From contig OX244046.1 in the NCBI GenBank assembly GCA_945861085.1, positions 744,001 to 808,000 of the forward strand: a DNA stretch of 64,000 bases, read 5' to 3'. A program made the position numbers and the translations under genes. The notes under the pieces are model-generated. The model saw only the letters and a list, made by a program, of their open reading frames with translations, did no database searches and was not told the origin of the DNA. Shown here piece after piece: positions 42,004-52,311 of the stretch (positions are counted from its first letter, which is position 1; every line of letters starts with the position of its first letter). Source of the stretch: Clostridioides difficile_D. Its GTDB lineage: Bacteria; Bacillota; Clostridia; Peptostreptococcales; Peptostreptococcaceae.

Positions 42004-44502
42004 GTGAATTTAAAAAAATTACTTTTATTAACTATTGTAATTACATCTATATTCACTTCTTACATATTTTCTTTTAGTATTAATGCTATAGGTAATGATA
42101 ATCGTACTATTCGTGTTGCTTACCCTGTTCAAAAAAGTCTAACTGAAGTAGATGAGCAAGGTAACTATTCTGGATATACATATGAATATTTATTAGAAAT
42201 TGCACAATATACTGGATGGAATTATGAATTTGTTCAAGTTCCTGGAGAAATAAATGAATCTATTACAAAATTAATGAAGATGTTAGAAGATGGTGAAATT
42301 GATATAATGGGAGGCATGTTATACAATGAACCATTGGAAAAAATGTATAATTATGCAGGTAATAGTTATGGAGTAGTAAATACAGTACTACAAGTATTAT
42401 ATGAAAATACAGCTATTGATAGTATTAGTTCACAAACCATGAAAAAAATTAGAATTGCTATAATGGAAAATTCTAGTACAAGACTTGAAGAGTTGAATGA
42501 ATATTGCAAGATGAATTTAATTTCACCCGAGTTGGTATATTGTAAGACACAAGAAGAACAAGTAGAAGCACTAAAGAATGGTAAAGCAGATGCACTTCTT
42601 AATGTGAGTATGAATCCAATAGAAGGTGTACGTACTGTGGCTAAATTTTCTCCAAAACCATTTTATTTTATTACACCTAAAGGTAATACAGACCTAACTA
42701 AAAGACTAAATTCAGCAATTAGTAATATTGAACAGACGGACCCATATTTTTCAACTACTTTATATGAAAAGTACTTTACACCAGAAAATAATAAGATGTT
42801 TTTGTCTGATGAAGAAACTAAATTCATTAAAGATACAGAAAAATTAAGGGTGGGAGTACCTTTAAATAAACCACCATTTCAGAATATATATAAAGATACA
42901 AGTGAATTAAAAGGTATATCAATTGATTTATTAAATCATATATCTGACAAAACAGGCTTGGAATTTGAACTTGTGCCTGTGAAGTCACAAGCAAATCTGG
43001 AAAAAATGACTAAAAATCATGAAATTGATATTGTAGCAGGAATGATTTATGATTATGAATATTCCCGGAAACACAATATAATTATGTCTCGGCCATTTAT
43101 TTCCACTCAATATGCTATGATGATTAACAATAAATTAAATGAGAATAGTTTAGATGGGAAACGTCTAGCTCTAACTAAAGATATTGCTTATGAGAGTCAT
43201 TTTAAAGGGGATATTGTATGGTATGATACTTTAGAAGAGTGTATAGAAGCTGTCAATAAAGGATATGCAGATTATACTTATGGTGAAGGTTATTCTATGC
43301 AGTATTATATGAATCAACCTAAGTATAAAAACGTTCGTCTAGTTCCGCAGACTTATGAAGCACAGCGTATTTGTTTTGGGGTAACTAAACCAAATAAACA
43401 AGAATTATTGAATATATTTAATAAAGCTATTATAAGTATTTCATCAGAAAAAATGCAATCAATTATTTATCAAAATACTACCTATAGACAAGATTTTTCA
43501 CTGCTTTATATTATGCAACAAAATCCAATTGAGACTGTTTTTATTGTATCAAGTTTATTAATTTGTATTATTGGATTTATGGCATTTAGTTTACATACTC
43601 ATACAAGTATGAATGAGAAAATATCTTTAGAACTCAAAAAGCATATTCAAGTATATGAAATGGCAAGTGAATACTTTTTTGAGTATGATTATAAACAAGA
43701 TAAATTAATAATTTCTATGCAAGGAAAAGGTATTGATACTTATTATGGTGTAGAGAAAAATAATAATAGAGAAAGTGAAAATGGCAATACAACAGATGAT
43801 AAAAAAGAAATAAGAAGAGAATATAATAAAAAGTTTTTTGATATAATCAAATCACAAGAAAATGGAACAACTGAAATGTATTCTCTTCTTTCTGATAATA
43901 CTTTTCACTGGATTAGAATTACTTCAAAAATAATTTATAATGACAGAAACGTACCAGTTTATGTAATTGGGAAAATATGTAATATTGATTCTGAAAAAGA
44001 GGAAAAGAATATGTTATTGGATAAGGTTCAAAAGGATAGTCTAACAAATATTTATAATGCAGCGTACATTAGAAAATTAACAGCAAAAAATTTATTAGAT
44101 TTATCAACTGATAAAAATGGAGCTTTATTAATTATAGATATTGATTATTTTAAGTCTATTAACGATACTTATGGGCACTTGTTTGGAGATAAAGTACTAG
44201 TTAATGTTGCAAAGATACTTGATGAAAGTTTTGCAAAAGATGATATAGTAGGTCGTTTAGGTGGAGATGAGTTTAGCGTTTATGTCAAGGATATAATAAA
44301 TAAGGAAGAACTTATTAATAAATGTAATAATGTATACAATCAGATTCATCTTATTAAATTGCCAAACGGCAAAAGTTTATCGATTAGTATGGGGGTAGTT
44401 ATAACAAAATGTGGTCAGGAATATGATGAACTATATGAAATAGCAGATAATGCTCTTTACGATTCTAAGAGAGAAGGAAGAAATAGATTTAAAATAGTAT
44501 AA
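42004..44502 (+). CDS. Diguanylate cyclase with two extracellular solute-binding domains
   Basis: An 832-residue sensor. A signal-like hydrophobic N-terminus is followed by two bacterial solute-binding (SBP_bac_3) domains (about 30-260, beginning IRVAYPVQKSLTEVDEQGNY, and 275-500, beginning LRVGVPLNKPPFQNIY), a membrane helix (about 508-528, VFIVSSLLICIIGFMAFSL), a PAS-like region and a GGDEF domain (about 665-832) with RLGGDEFSVYV. The active site is intact; the usual inhibitory RxxD upstream reads AKDD, so product inhibition may be absent. I use GTG 42004, eight bases after GGAGG. It probably makes cyclic di-GMP in response to an amino-acid-like ligand. Confidence 0.88.
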   Translation: MNLKKLLLLTIVITSIFTSYIFSFSINAIGNDNRTIRVAYPVQKSLTEVDEQGNYSGYTYEYLLEIAQYTGWNYEFVQVPGEINESITKLMKMLEDGEIDIMGGMLYNEPLEKMYNYAGNSYGVVNTVLQVLYENTAIDSISSQTMKKIRIAIMENSSTRLEELNEYCKMNLISPELVYCKTQEEQVEALKNGKADALLNVSMNPIEGVRTVAKFSPKPFYFITPKGNTDLTKRLNSAISNIEQTDPYFSTTLYEKYFTPENNKMFLSDEETKFIKDTEKLRVGVPLNKPPFQNIYKDTSELKGISIDLLNHISDKTGLEFELVPVKSQANLEKMTKNHEIDIVAGMIYDYEYSRKHNIIMSRPFISTQYAMMINNKLNENSLDGKRLALTKDIAYESHFKGDIVWYDTLEECIEAVNKGYADYTYGEGYSMQYYMNQPKYKNVRLVPQTYEAQRICFGVTKPNKQELLNIFNKAIISISSEKMQSIIYQNTTYRQDFSLLYIMQQNPIETVFIVSSLLICIIGFMAFSLHTHTSMNEKISLELKKHIQVYEMASEYFFEYDYKQDKLIISMQGKGIDTYYGVEKNNNRESENGNTTDDKKEIRREYNKKFFDIIKSQENGTTEMYSLLSDNTFHWIRITSKIIYNDRNVPVYVIGKICNIDSEKEEKNMLLDKVQKDSLTNIYNAAYIRKLTAKNLLDLSTDKNGALLIIDIDYFKSINDTYGHLFGDKVLVNVAKILDESFAKDDIVGRLGGDEFSVYVKDIINKEELINKCNNVYNQIHLIKLPNGKSLSISMGVVITKCGQEYDELYEIADNALYDSKREGRNRFKIV

Positions 44503-44520
44503 TAATTAATTTAAAATCAC

Positions 44521-44569
44521 AATAAAGCCTAATGATACGTGCTATCACTTATCATTAGGCTTTATTTCT
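44521..44569. terminator. Bidirectional terminator between convergent genes
   Basis: A perfect 17-bp stem, AATAAAGCCTAATGATA with TATCATTAGGCTTTATT, has a 12-base loop. It sits between the convergent diguanylate cyclase and pepD genes and is T-rich on both sides. Confidence 0.9.
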
Positions 44570-44655
44570 ATAAATTAATACTAAAATTAAATGTGATACT
44601 AACACTAGTATTAATTTACTTAGAACTAAAGTCTATTTAGAATCAAATCTTAAAT

Positions 44656-46107
44656 TTAATATTGGTTCATAGATTTTAATATTTCAATAACATAATCCCA
44701 AACATTAGCTACAGAAGGGATACTAACATGTTCATTTGGAGTATGAACATCAAACATATCTGGTCCTATAGAGATAGCTTCAGCATGAGGAAGTTTATCA
44801 AGTAATAATCCACACTCAAGACCAGCATGTAGAGCCATAACAGTAGGAACTTTACCAGTTAATTTTTCATAAGTTTCACTACATATTTTTTCTAATTTTG
44901 AACCTTTTTTGAATTCCCAAGCTGGGTATTGAGCTATAAGGTCATAATTAGCACCTAAAGCTTGAGCTAAAAGTTTTATTCTATCAGCGATTTCATCTCT
45001 AATAGACATAACAGAACTTCTAACAGAAGTTAAGAATTCGATAGTAGATTCTTTAGTTTCAATTATAGCGAAGTTAGTAGAACTTTCAACTAATCCTTCT
45101 ATATCAAGGCTCACAGATTGAACTCCATGAGGAGTTAAGCAAGACATTTGAACAACTTTTTCTTTACAATCTTTAGTAAGAACTTTATCTACAGAAGTTT
45201 CAGCTACTGAATAAGTCATACCAGGGTCAGAAGTAGTGAACTCATGTTTAAATGCAGTTAAAATATCATTTATTTGTTTTTTAGCAGATTCAACATCAGC
45301 TTTATTAACTGCTATTACACACTTAGCTTCACGAGGTATAGCATTGTGCTTAGTACCACCATCAACAGAAGCTAATTCATAATCAACATCTAAAACACTT
45401 AATACTCTAGCTATTGCTTTATTAGCATTAGCTCTTTGTAAGACAATCTCCATACCAGAGTGTCCACCTAATAGTCCACTAACTTCAACTAATAATCCTT
45501 GCTTGTCACCTTCAACTTCTTTATATTCAACAGGTAAACTAACAACACAAGTTTTACCACCAGCACAGCTAACTAATAAGTATCCTTCCTCCTCGGAGTC
45601 CATATTTAGGATATATTCACCTTTAATTAGGCTAGGGTCTAGTGCATCTGCACCATTCATACCATCTTCTTCATTAACAGTAACTAAAACTTCTAGAGCT
45701 GGATGCTCTAAAGTGTTGTCTTCTAATATAGCCATACCCATAGCAACAGCTATACCATTGTCAGCTCCTAGAGTAGTTCCAGTAGCATATATCATGTCAC
45801 CATCAATTCTTAATTTTATAGGGTCTTTAAGAAAATCATGTTCAACATCCTTTTCTTTTTCACAAACCATATCCATATGTCCTTGAAGAACTACACCTGG
45901 ACAATTTTCATATCCTTTTGTAGCAGGCTTTCTTATTATTATGTTTAAGCTTTCATCTTGAATAGTTTCAAGACCTAAATTTTTACCAAAGCTAAGTAAA
46001 AAATCACTTATGCCTTTTTCATTTCCAGAACCTCTAGGAATTTGAGATATTTTCTCAAAGTTTTTAAAAACATTTTCTGGTTTTAATCCTTCCAATACGT
46101 TTCCCAT
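44656..46107 (-). CDS. pepD: Aminoacyl-histidine dipeptidase (M20 family)
   Basis: A 483-residue cytosolic metallopeptidase that cleaves Xaa-His and other dipeptides. M20 motifs are present: VVLQGHMDMVCEKE (metal His and catalytic Asp), TLGADNGIAVA (bridging Asp), VTVNEEDGMNGA (catalytic and metal Glu) and MNMDSEEEG-like NMDSEEEGYL. The lid domain lies at about 200-380. The length matches PepD. AAGGAGGAACATGAGTC precedes the ATG; an earlier ATG is out of frame. Single gene. Confidence 0.93.
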   Translation of the reverse strand: MGNVLEGLKPENVFKNFEKISQIPRGSGNEKGISDFLLSFGKNLGLETIQDESLNIIIRKPATKGYENCPGVVLQGHMDMVCEKEKDVEHDFLKDPIKLRIDGDMIYATGTTLGADNGIAVAMGMAILEDNTLEHPALEVLVTVNEEDGMNGADALDPSLIKGEYILNMDSEEEGYLLVSCAGGKTCVVSLPVEYKEVEGDKQGLLVEVSGLLGGHSGMEIVLQRANANKAIARVLSVLDVDYELASVDGGTKHNAIPREAKCVIAVNKADVESAKKQINDILTAFKHEFTTSDPGMTYSVAETSVDKVLTKDCKEKVVQMSCLTPHGVQSVSLDIEGLVESSTNFAIIETKESTIEFLTSVRSSVMSIRDEIADRIKLLAQALGANYDLIAQYPAWEFKKGSKLEKICSETYEKLTGKVPTVMALHAGLECGLLLDKLPHAEAISIGPDMFDVHTPNEHVSIPSVANVWDYVIEILKSMNQY

Positions 46108-46425
46108 GACTCATGTTCCTCCTTAATTTATCTATATAAGTAGCTATTTTTTAAAATAAGCCAAAATAAACTTCTTTAAAAATATTAAAGAAGATTTTTT
46201 AACAGATTATATTACAAATAAACCATGTTTATGTATAATATATAGATAGCTACATACATAGTATAATACAAAATATGTGTAAAATATATCTAAAAGAGAA
46301 AAAATATAATAATTTTAGAAATGAAAAAGAAATAAAACTTGCAGTTTTTATTGGAAATGCTTGAAAACATACATTTTTAAAATTAAATAAAAAAGTTAAA
46401 ATATCGAGGATGGTGAATATATAAA
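46108..46425. other. Divergent gap between pepD and mutS2
   Basis: About 318 bases. A hairpin (CTTCTTTAA/TTAAAGAAG, 46171-46193) followed by ATTTTTT faces the plus strand like an orphan terminator. The remainder is AT-rich promoter sequence without a gene. Confidence 0.6.
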
Positions 46426-48804
46426 ATGAATGAGAAATCGTTAAGAGTTCTAGAATACAATAAAATAATAGATTTGTTAAAGAAGAAAGCCTCATCTTCT
46501 TTAGGTCTAAAATATATAGAAAATTTAGTCCCAAATACTGATTTTGTAGAAGTAAAATCTATGCTAGAAGAAACTAGTGAAGCTCAATCAATTATTATAA
46601 AAAGAGGTTCAGTAGGTTTGGAAGGTATTCATGATATAGAAGATAAGGTAAAGAGAGCTTATGTAGGTGCATCTCTTGACCCAGGAAGTTTAATTATGAT
46701 AGCAGATACTTTAAGAGTAGCTAGAAGATTAAAAAATAGTCTATCTAGCAGTGATGAAGAAGATTTCAATTATCCAATAATACAATCTCTATCAAATTCT
46801 CTATATGTATATAAAGACATAGAAGACCAGATATACAATGCGATAATTAGTGAAGTAGAAATATCTGACAACGCTTCAAGTACACTTAGAGATATCAGAA
46901 GAAGAATAGCTCAAAAAAATCAATCCATTAGGTCAAAACTAAATTCAATAATAAGTTCAACTACTTATCAAAAATACTTACAAGATGCCATAATATCTTT
47001 AAGAGGTGATAGATTTGTAGTACCTGTAAAATCTGAATATAGGTCACAAGTAGCTGGTATAGTGCATGACCAGTCATCTTCTGGTGCGACACTTTTTATA
47101 GAACCAATGACTATAGTAGAAATGAACAATGAATTGAGACAGTTGAAACTAGGAGAACAAGAAGAGATAGAAAGAATTTTATCAGAGCTTTCTGCTATGG
47201 TTGGAGAAGTAAGTGAAGACTTAATTTCAAATCAAGAGATACTCGGAAGATTAGATTTTGCATTTTCAAAGGGAAAACTTTCTATACAAATGAGAGGAAT
47301 AGAACCAACTTTAAATGAGGATAAATATTTAAACATAAAAAATGGAAGGCATCCATTGTTGGATAAGAAGAAAGTAGTAGCAAATACGATTTATTTAGGA
47401 AGGGATTTCCATACATTGGTAATAACTGGTCCAAATACAGGTGGTAAGACAGTTACAATAAAGACTGTAGGTCTATTTGCACTTATGACACAAAGTGGAC
47501 TTCATATACCTGCTGATTACGGAAGTAGTATGTGTGTATACGATAATGTATTTGCTGATATAGGAGATGAACAAAGTATTGAACAGAGTCTATCAACATT
47601 TTCATCTCATATGACGAATATAGTATCAATACTACAAAACGTAACAGTTGACTCTTTAGTTATATTTGACGAATTAGGAGCAGGAACAGACCCTGTTGAA
47701 GGAGCTGCTCTTGCAATAGCAGTATTAGAAGATATAAATTCTGTAGGAGCTAAATGTATAGCTACCACTCACTATAGTGAGCTTAAAAACTATGCTCTTA
47801 CTAAATCAGGTGTAGAAAATGCAGCAGTTGAATTTGATATAGAAACTTTAAGCCCAACATATAAACTACTTATAGGTGTTCCTGGAAAATCAAATGCGTT
47901 TGAGATTTCTAGAAAACTTGGACTAAGTGACTATGTAATTTCACGTGCTAAAGAATATATAAATACAGAGAACATAGCTTTAGAAGATGTGTTACAGAAT
48001 GTTGAAAAGAATAGAATCAAAGCAGTAGAAGATAGAGAAGAAGCTGAAAGATTAAAAGAAGAGATTGAAAGACTAAAAGTAGAGTATGATGAAAAACTTG
48101 AAAAATTGGTCAGTCAAAGAGATAAGATGATTGAAAAAGCTAAGTCAGAAGCATTTTCAATTATAAGACAAGCTAAAGAAGAAGTAGACCTTATAATAAA
48201 GGAACTTAGAAGTCTTGAGCAAGAAAGAGCTTCAAAAGAAAAGAACCGTAAAATAGAAGAACTTAGAAGAGAATTGACTAGCTCTATGGGAAGTCTTCAA
48301 CCAACAGTAAAAAGCATGATAGTTCCAAAAGTCTCAAATAAGGAGATAAAAGACTTAAAGCCAGGTGAAGAAGTCAAGGTAATAACTTTAAACCAAAATG
48401 GTAGTGTAGTTTCAGTAGATAAAAAGAGAAAAGAAGCAGTAGTACAAATTGGTATAATGAAGATGACTCTACCTTTTAAGTCTTTACAAAAAACACACAA
48501 AGATGTTTCAACAAATGTAACTAAATCAACTAGAAATATTATAAGGTCAAAATCTGGTAATGTAAAAAATGAGGTTGACCTTAGAGGATTAAACTTAGAA
48601 GAAGCTATAATGGAAGTCGAAAAGTATCTTGATGATGCGTATGTGGCAGGTTTAGAGTCTGTAACAGTAATACATGGAATAGGTACAGGAGTATTAAAAG
48701 CAGGGCTACAAGACATTTTAAGAAGAAATAGACATGTAAAATCACAAAGAGGTGGTCAATATGGAGAAGGTGGAGCAGGAGTAACAATTGTTAAACTAAA
48801 ATAA
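46426..48804 (+). CDS. mutS2: MutS2 ATPase/endonuclease with Smr domain
   Basis: A 792-residue MutS2. The MutS core ATPase has Walker A ITGPNTGGKTVTIKT (about 330) and Walker B LVIFDELGAGTDPVEG (about 412), followed by a long coiled coil (about 510-620), a KOW-like stretch and a C-terminal Smr nuclease domain (EVDLRGLNLEEAIMEVEKYL, then VTVIHGIGTGVLK). The mismatch-recognition N-terminal domain of MutS is absent, as expected. MutS2 suppresses recombination and, in some Firmicutes, rescues collided ribosomes. The SD is GAGGATGGTGA. Confidence 0.95.
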   Translation: MNEKSLRVLEYNKIIDLLKKKASSSLGLKYIENLVPNTDFVEVKSMLEETSEAQSIIIKRGSVGLEGIHDIEDKVKRAYVGASLDPGSLIMIADTLRVARRLKNSLSSSDEEDFNYPIIQSLSNSLYVYKDIEDQIYNAIISEVEISDNASSTLRDIRRRIAQKNQSIRSKLNSIISSTTYQKYLQDAIISLRGDRFVVPVKSEYRSQVAGIVHDQSSSGATLFIEPMTIVEMNNELRQLKLGEQEEIERILSELSAMVGEVSEDLISNQEILGRLDFAFSKGKLSIQMRGIEPTLNEDKYLNIKNGRHPLLDKKKVVANTIYLGRDFHTLVITGPNTGGKTVTIKTVGLFALMTQSGLHIPADYGSSMCVYDNVFADIGDEQSIEQSLSTFSSHMTNIVSILQNVTVDSLVIFDELGAGTDPVEGAALAIAVLEDINSVGAKCIATTHYSELKNYALTKSGVENAAVEFDIETLSPTYKLLIGVPGKSNAFEISRKLGLSDYVISRAKEYINTENIALEDVLQNVEKNRIKAVEDREEAERLKEEIERLKVEYDEKLEKLVSQRDKMIEKAKSEAFSIIRQAKEEVDLIIKELRSLEQERASKEKNRKIEELRRELTSSMGSLQPTVKSMIVPKVSNKEIKDLKPGEEVKVITLNQNGSVVSVDKKRKEAVVQIGIMKMTLPFKSLQKTHKDVSTNVTKSTRNIIRSKSGNVKNEVDLRGLNLEEAIMEVEKYLDDAYVAGLESVTVIHGIGTGVLKAGLQDILRRNRHVKSQRGGQYGEGGAGVTIVKLK

Positions 48805-48846
48805 TTTGTATAAGAACACATTAATAATTTGTATAGGAGCACATTT
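48801..48846. repeat. Direct repeat of 23 bp that supplies the next gene's SD
   Basis: ATAATTTGTATAAGAACACAT occurs at 48801-48821 and again, as ATAATTTGTATAGGAGCACAT, at 48824-48844. Two A-to-G changes turn AAGAACA into AGGAGCA, the ribosome binding site of the DUF523 gene. The first copy overlaps the end of mutS2. Confidence 0.75.
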
Positions 48847-48848
48847 TT

Positions 48849-49262
48849 ATGATATTGGTATCTGCATGTTTAATAGGAATAAATTGTAAATATAGTGGCG
48901 ATAATAATGAAAATGAAAAAGTTAAGGAATATTTAAAAGGCAAAGAATTTACACTTGTATGCCCAGAGCAGTTAGGTGGTCTATCTACACCAAGACCACC
49001 TGCTGAGATAGCTGATGGAAAAGTAATTACTAGAGATAATAAGGATGTAACAGAAAACTTTGTGAGAGGGGCTAAGGAAACTCTAAAAATAGCAAGATTA
49101 TATGTATGTAGCGAAGCAATACTAAAAGAGGGTAGTCCCTCTTGTGGATGTAATCTAATATATGATGGTAGTTTTTCAGGTAAAAAAATACCAGGGAAAG
49201 GTGTAACAGCAAGGTTATTAGAAGAAGAAGGAATAAGAGTTAAGAGTGAAAAAGACTTATAG
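48849..49262 (+). CDS. DUF523 family protein
   Basis: A 137-residue protein with the DUF523 motifs ILVSACLIGINCKYSGD, VCPEQLGGLSTPRPPAEI and LKEGSPSCGC. The conserved cysteines may bind a metal or an iron-sulfur cluster. Function unknown. AGGAGCACATTTTT precedes the ATG. It lies 44 bases after mutS2 and could be cotranscribed with it. Confidence 0.88.
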   Translation: MILVSACLIGINCKYSGDNNENEKVKEYLKGKEFTLVCPEQLGGLSTPRPPAEIADGKVITRDNKDVTENFVRGAKETLKIARLYVCSEAILKEGSPSCGCNLIYDGSFSGKKIPGKGVTARLLEEEGIRVKSEKDL

Positions 49263-49429
49263 AAAATTAATACTGATGTATAAAAAATTGATAAAAGAGT
49301 AAAAGAAATGTATATAAAGATTAAAGTCTTTTGCCCTTTAATGAAATACTTGAAAAAACACGAAATTTGATTTAACATAAAGAGATAAGCACAATATAAA
49401 CCAGGAACAATGTAGAGAGGAGCAACAGG

Positions 49430-51130
49430 ATGCAAGATTTCAAGGTAGCAATATCAAATTGCCTTAAAGAAAAAATAGAAGATTTATCGAAAGAAGAGAT
49501 AGAGGCACTTATAGAAGTTCCACCAAATAAGGACATGGGTGACTATGCTTTTCCATGTTTTAAATTAGCTAAAGTGTTTAGAAAAGCTCCAAACATGATA
49601 GCAAGTGAATTGGCAGAAAGTATAGAACCAAGTGGAGAGATAACAAAAGTAATACAACTAGGCGGATATGTGAATTTCTTTGTAAATAAATCTCAATTAG
49701 CAGAAACTGTAATCAAAAAAGTTTTACATGAAAAAGAAAATTACGGACATAGTGATTTTGGAAAAGATAAAACTGTAATAGTTGAGTATTCTTCTCCAAA
49801 TATAGCAAAACCTTTCCATATAGGGCATATAAGAACTACAGTTATAGGCAATGCTTTATATAAGATATATGATTCACAAGGATACAAGACTATAAGAATA
49901 AATCATTTAGGTGACTATGGAACTCAATTTGGTAAGTTAATAGTGGCCTTTAAAAAGTGGGGAGAAAAAGAAGTAGTAGAAGCTAATCCAATTCCAGAAT
50001 TACTAAAATTATATGTAAGATTCCATGATGAAGCTGAACAACATCCAGAAATGGAAGATGAAGCAAGAGCATGGTTTACTAAATTAGAAAATGGTGACGA
50101 AGAAGCAAAAGAATTATGGCAATGGTTTAGAGATGAGAGTTTAAAAGAGTTTAACAGAGTGTATAAACTTTTAGATATAGAATTTGATTCTTTAGCAGGT
50201 GAGAGTTTCTATTCTGATAAAATGAACAGGGTTATTGAACTATTAGAAGAGAAAAATCTTTTAAAAGAGTCTAAAGGAGCCAGAATTGTTGATTTAGAAG
50301 AGTATAAAATGCCACCAGCACTTATTACTAAGAATGACGGTTCAACATTATATATGACAAGAGATTTAGCTGCTGCAATATATAGAAAAGAAACTTATAA
50401 TTTTGACAAGTGTATATATGTAGTTGGTTCTCAACAAAACTTACATTTCCAACAATGGTTTAAGGTAATTGAGCTTATGGGATATGATTGGGCAAAAGAT
50501 TTAATTCATGTTGGATTTGGTATGGTAGCCCTTGAAGAAGGCACTATGTCAACTAGAAAAGGAAGAGTCGTATTTTTAGAAGATGCTTTGAATCAAGCTA
50601 TAGATAAGACTAAAGATATTATACTAGCTAAAAATCCAAATGCTAAAAATGTAGATGAAATATCTAAGCAAGTAGGTGTTGGAGCTGTAGTTTTCCAAGA
50701 ATTATCTAATAGTAGAATTAAAGATTATACATTCTCATGGGAAAGAACATTGAGTTTTGATGGAGAGACTGGACCATATGTTCAATATACACATGCTAGA
50801 TGTTGTGCAGTTTTAAGAAAGGCAGAAGTAGAAGTGACTTCTGATATAGATTATAGTCTACTATCTGATGAAGATAGTGCAGAAGTTCTTAGAGTTATAG
50901 AATCATTCAATAAGAATATTTTACTTGCTCTAAAGAAAAATGAACCACATATAGTAACTAGATTTATGTTAGATTTAGCTCAAGCGTTTAATAAATTTTA
51001 TCATGACAATCCAATTTTAGTAGAAAATTTGAAAGTTAGAAAAGCAAGACTTGCATTAGTTCTAGCTACAAAACAAACTTTAGAAAATTCTCTGAAACTG
51101 TTGGGAATGCACGCTCCAGAAAGAATGTAA
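49430..51130 (+). CDS. argS: Arginyl-tRNA synthetase
   Basis: A 566-residue class I synthetase that charges tRNA-Arg. Add-1 N-terminal domain (about 1-105, with VPPNKDMGDYAFPCFKLAKV), the HIGH motif as FHIGHIRTT at about 123-131, a KMSKS-like loop MSTRKGR (about 365), and a C-terminal anticodon-binding helical domain ending MHAPERM. AGAGAGGAGCAACAGG precedes the ATG. No T-box leader is visible upstream. Monocistronic. Confidence 0.96.
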   Translation: MQDFKVAISNCLKEKIEDLSKEEIEALIEVPPNKDMGDYAFPCFKLAKVFRKAPNMIASELAESIEPSGEITKVIQLGGYVNFFVNKSQLAETVIKKVLHEKENYGHSDFGKDKTVIVEYSSPNIAKPFHIGHIRTTVIGNALYKIYDSQGYKTIRINHLGDYGTQFGKLIVAFKKWGEKEVVEANPIPELLKLYVRFHDEAEQHPEMEDEARAWFTKLENGDEEAKELWQWFRDESLKEFNRVYKLLDIEFDSLAGESFYSDKMNRVIELLEEKNLLKESKGARIVDLEEYKMPPALITKNDGSTLYMTRDLAAAIYRKETYNFDKCIYVVGSQQNLHFQQWFKVIELMGYDWAKDLIHVGFGMVALEEGTMSTRKGRVVFLEDALNQAIDKTKDIILAKNPNAKNVDEISKQVGVGAVVFQELSNSRIKDYTFSWERTLSFDGETGPYVQYTHARCCAVLRKAEVEVTSDIDYSLLSDEDSAEVLRVIESFNKNILLALKKNEPHIVTRFMLDLAQAFNKFYHDNPILVENLKVRKARLALVLATKQTLENSLKLLGMHAPERM

Positions 51131-51302
51131 TACAATAAAATGTTGAAATAAAAAGAATAAAATTGAACTTAGTACGCAATTTGTATAACTGTAAAATATA
51201 GGGATGTCGAAAACTGATACTTTACATATAAAAAAGTAGTATCGTATAATAATATATAGATAGTAGATTACAATGATTTTTGTACACTACTATCCCCCTA
51301 TA

Positions 51303-51340
51303 TATGACAGCTTCTTAAACGGGCTGTCTCTTTTTTTTTA
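51303..51340 (+). terminator. Terminator after argS
   Basis: GACAGC and GCTGTC form a short stem around TTCTTAAACGG, followed by TCTTTTTTTTT. Confidence 0.85.
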
Positions 51341-51383
51341 ATAACAAGATATTTAGATTCAATTTTTCAGAAAGGATATATTT

Positions 51384-52307
51384 ATGAATGACGAATTACT
51401 AAAAAAAGTCTATATATCTTCTTTTATTAGTACAAGTAGGGCTCTTAAAGATTTAATTATAATAAATACAAAATCCTTAATAGATGATAAAACGCAAAGA
51501 TGTGTATATATAGATGAAAAGAGACTGAGAGATGAACTTATTTACTATAGATTTTATGGAGAAAAAATAGGAAATATCAACTTTTTAAATATTTTATTAC
51601 CACTAATTTTATCGAATACTAATATTCAAAAAAGTGAAGATGAAGTTATTAAACTAATAAAAAAATATGTGAGTTATTTTAAAAAAGAAGAATTTTTATT
51701 TGATTATTTATTAGGTTCTGTAGTGTATAATTCTGTTATTCACAATCTTATAAATAATAGTAAAATAGAATATGTCGAATTACTACAGAGTATTAAAGAC
51801 AAGATAATAGGATTTTCTATAGAATTAGACAAATCGGATATTGTAAAGTTTCAGATGGCAAGGATTAAAGCAATACAATTAATTGATAAATATATTGATT
51901 TGAAGTTTGAAGATTATGATGAAGAAAGTATTCTATTAAATGTTTTAAATGTCCTATATGATGTATATATTGAAGATAGAACTGTAGAAAATGAAGGAGT
52001 TGCTAGCATAAAAAAATCTATATTATCCATTTTGGGTGAAGATAGTGAATTAAATGAAGATAATATAGATTTTATTTTTTCTATGTCGGAATATGTTGTT
52101 AAATTGAGAAAATATAAAATTGGAGTTAAAGCGTATAATAAAGAAATAGACCCAAGAAGTCTTATAAGACTTGAAGAGGGTAATACTACAATAGACCCTA
52201 TATTTAATCAAATAACAATTGTCTCAAAAACCTTTAATGATAATATACTAAGCATAAAAATAAATTCTAAATCAGGTATTTATATATTAAAGTTTAAAAA
52301 GGTTTAG
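51384..52307 (+). CDS. Unrecognised 307-residue protein
   Basis: No family recognised. The protein is predominantly alpha-helical, rich in Lys, Ile and Asp, with no signal peptide or membrane segment. The C-terminal 45 residues look like beta-strands (TTIDPIFNQITIVSKTF, then SIKINSKSGIYILKFKK). AGAAAGGATATATTT precedes the ATG, and codon use matches neighbours, so it is likely a real gene. It converges with a small gene only four bases away. It could be a cytoplasmic scaffold or regulatory protein; no function is proposed. Confidence 0.7.
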   Translation: MNDELLKKVYISSFISTSRALKDLIIINTKSLIDDKTQRCVYIDEKRLRDELIYYRFYGEKIGNINFLNILLPLILSNTNIQKSEDEVIKLIKKYVSYFKKEEFLFDYLLGSVVYNSVIHNLINNSKIEYVELLQSIKDKIIGFSIELDKSDIVKFQMARIKAIQLIDKYIDLKFEDYDEESILLNVLNVLYDVYIEDRTVENEGVASIKKSILSILGEDSELNEDNIDFIFSMSEYVVKLRKYKIGVKAYNKEIDPRSLIRLEEGNTTIDPIFNQITIVSKTFNDNILSIKINSKSGIYILKFKKV

Positions 52308-52311
52308 GTTA

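Noticed and set aside
48821..49435. 204-codon open frame on the minus strand
   Set aside because: It lies entirely opposite the DUF523 gene and its flanks, starts without an SD and matches nothing; a shadow frame.
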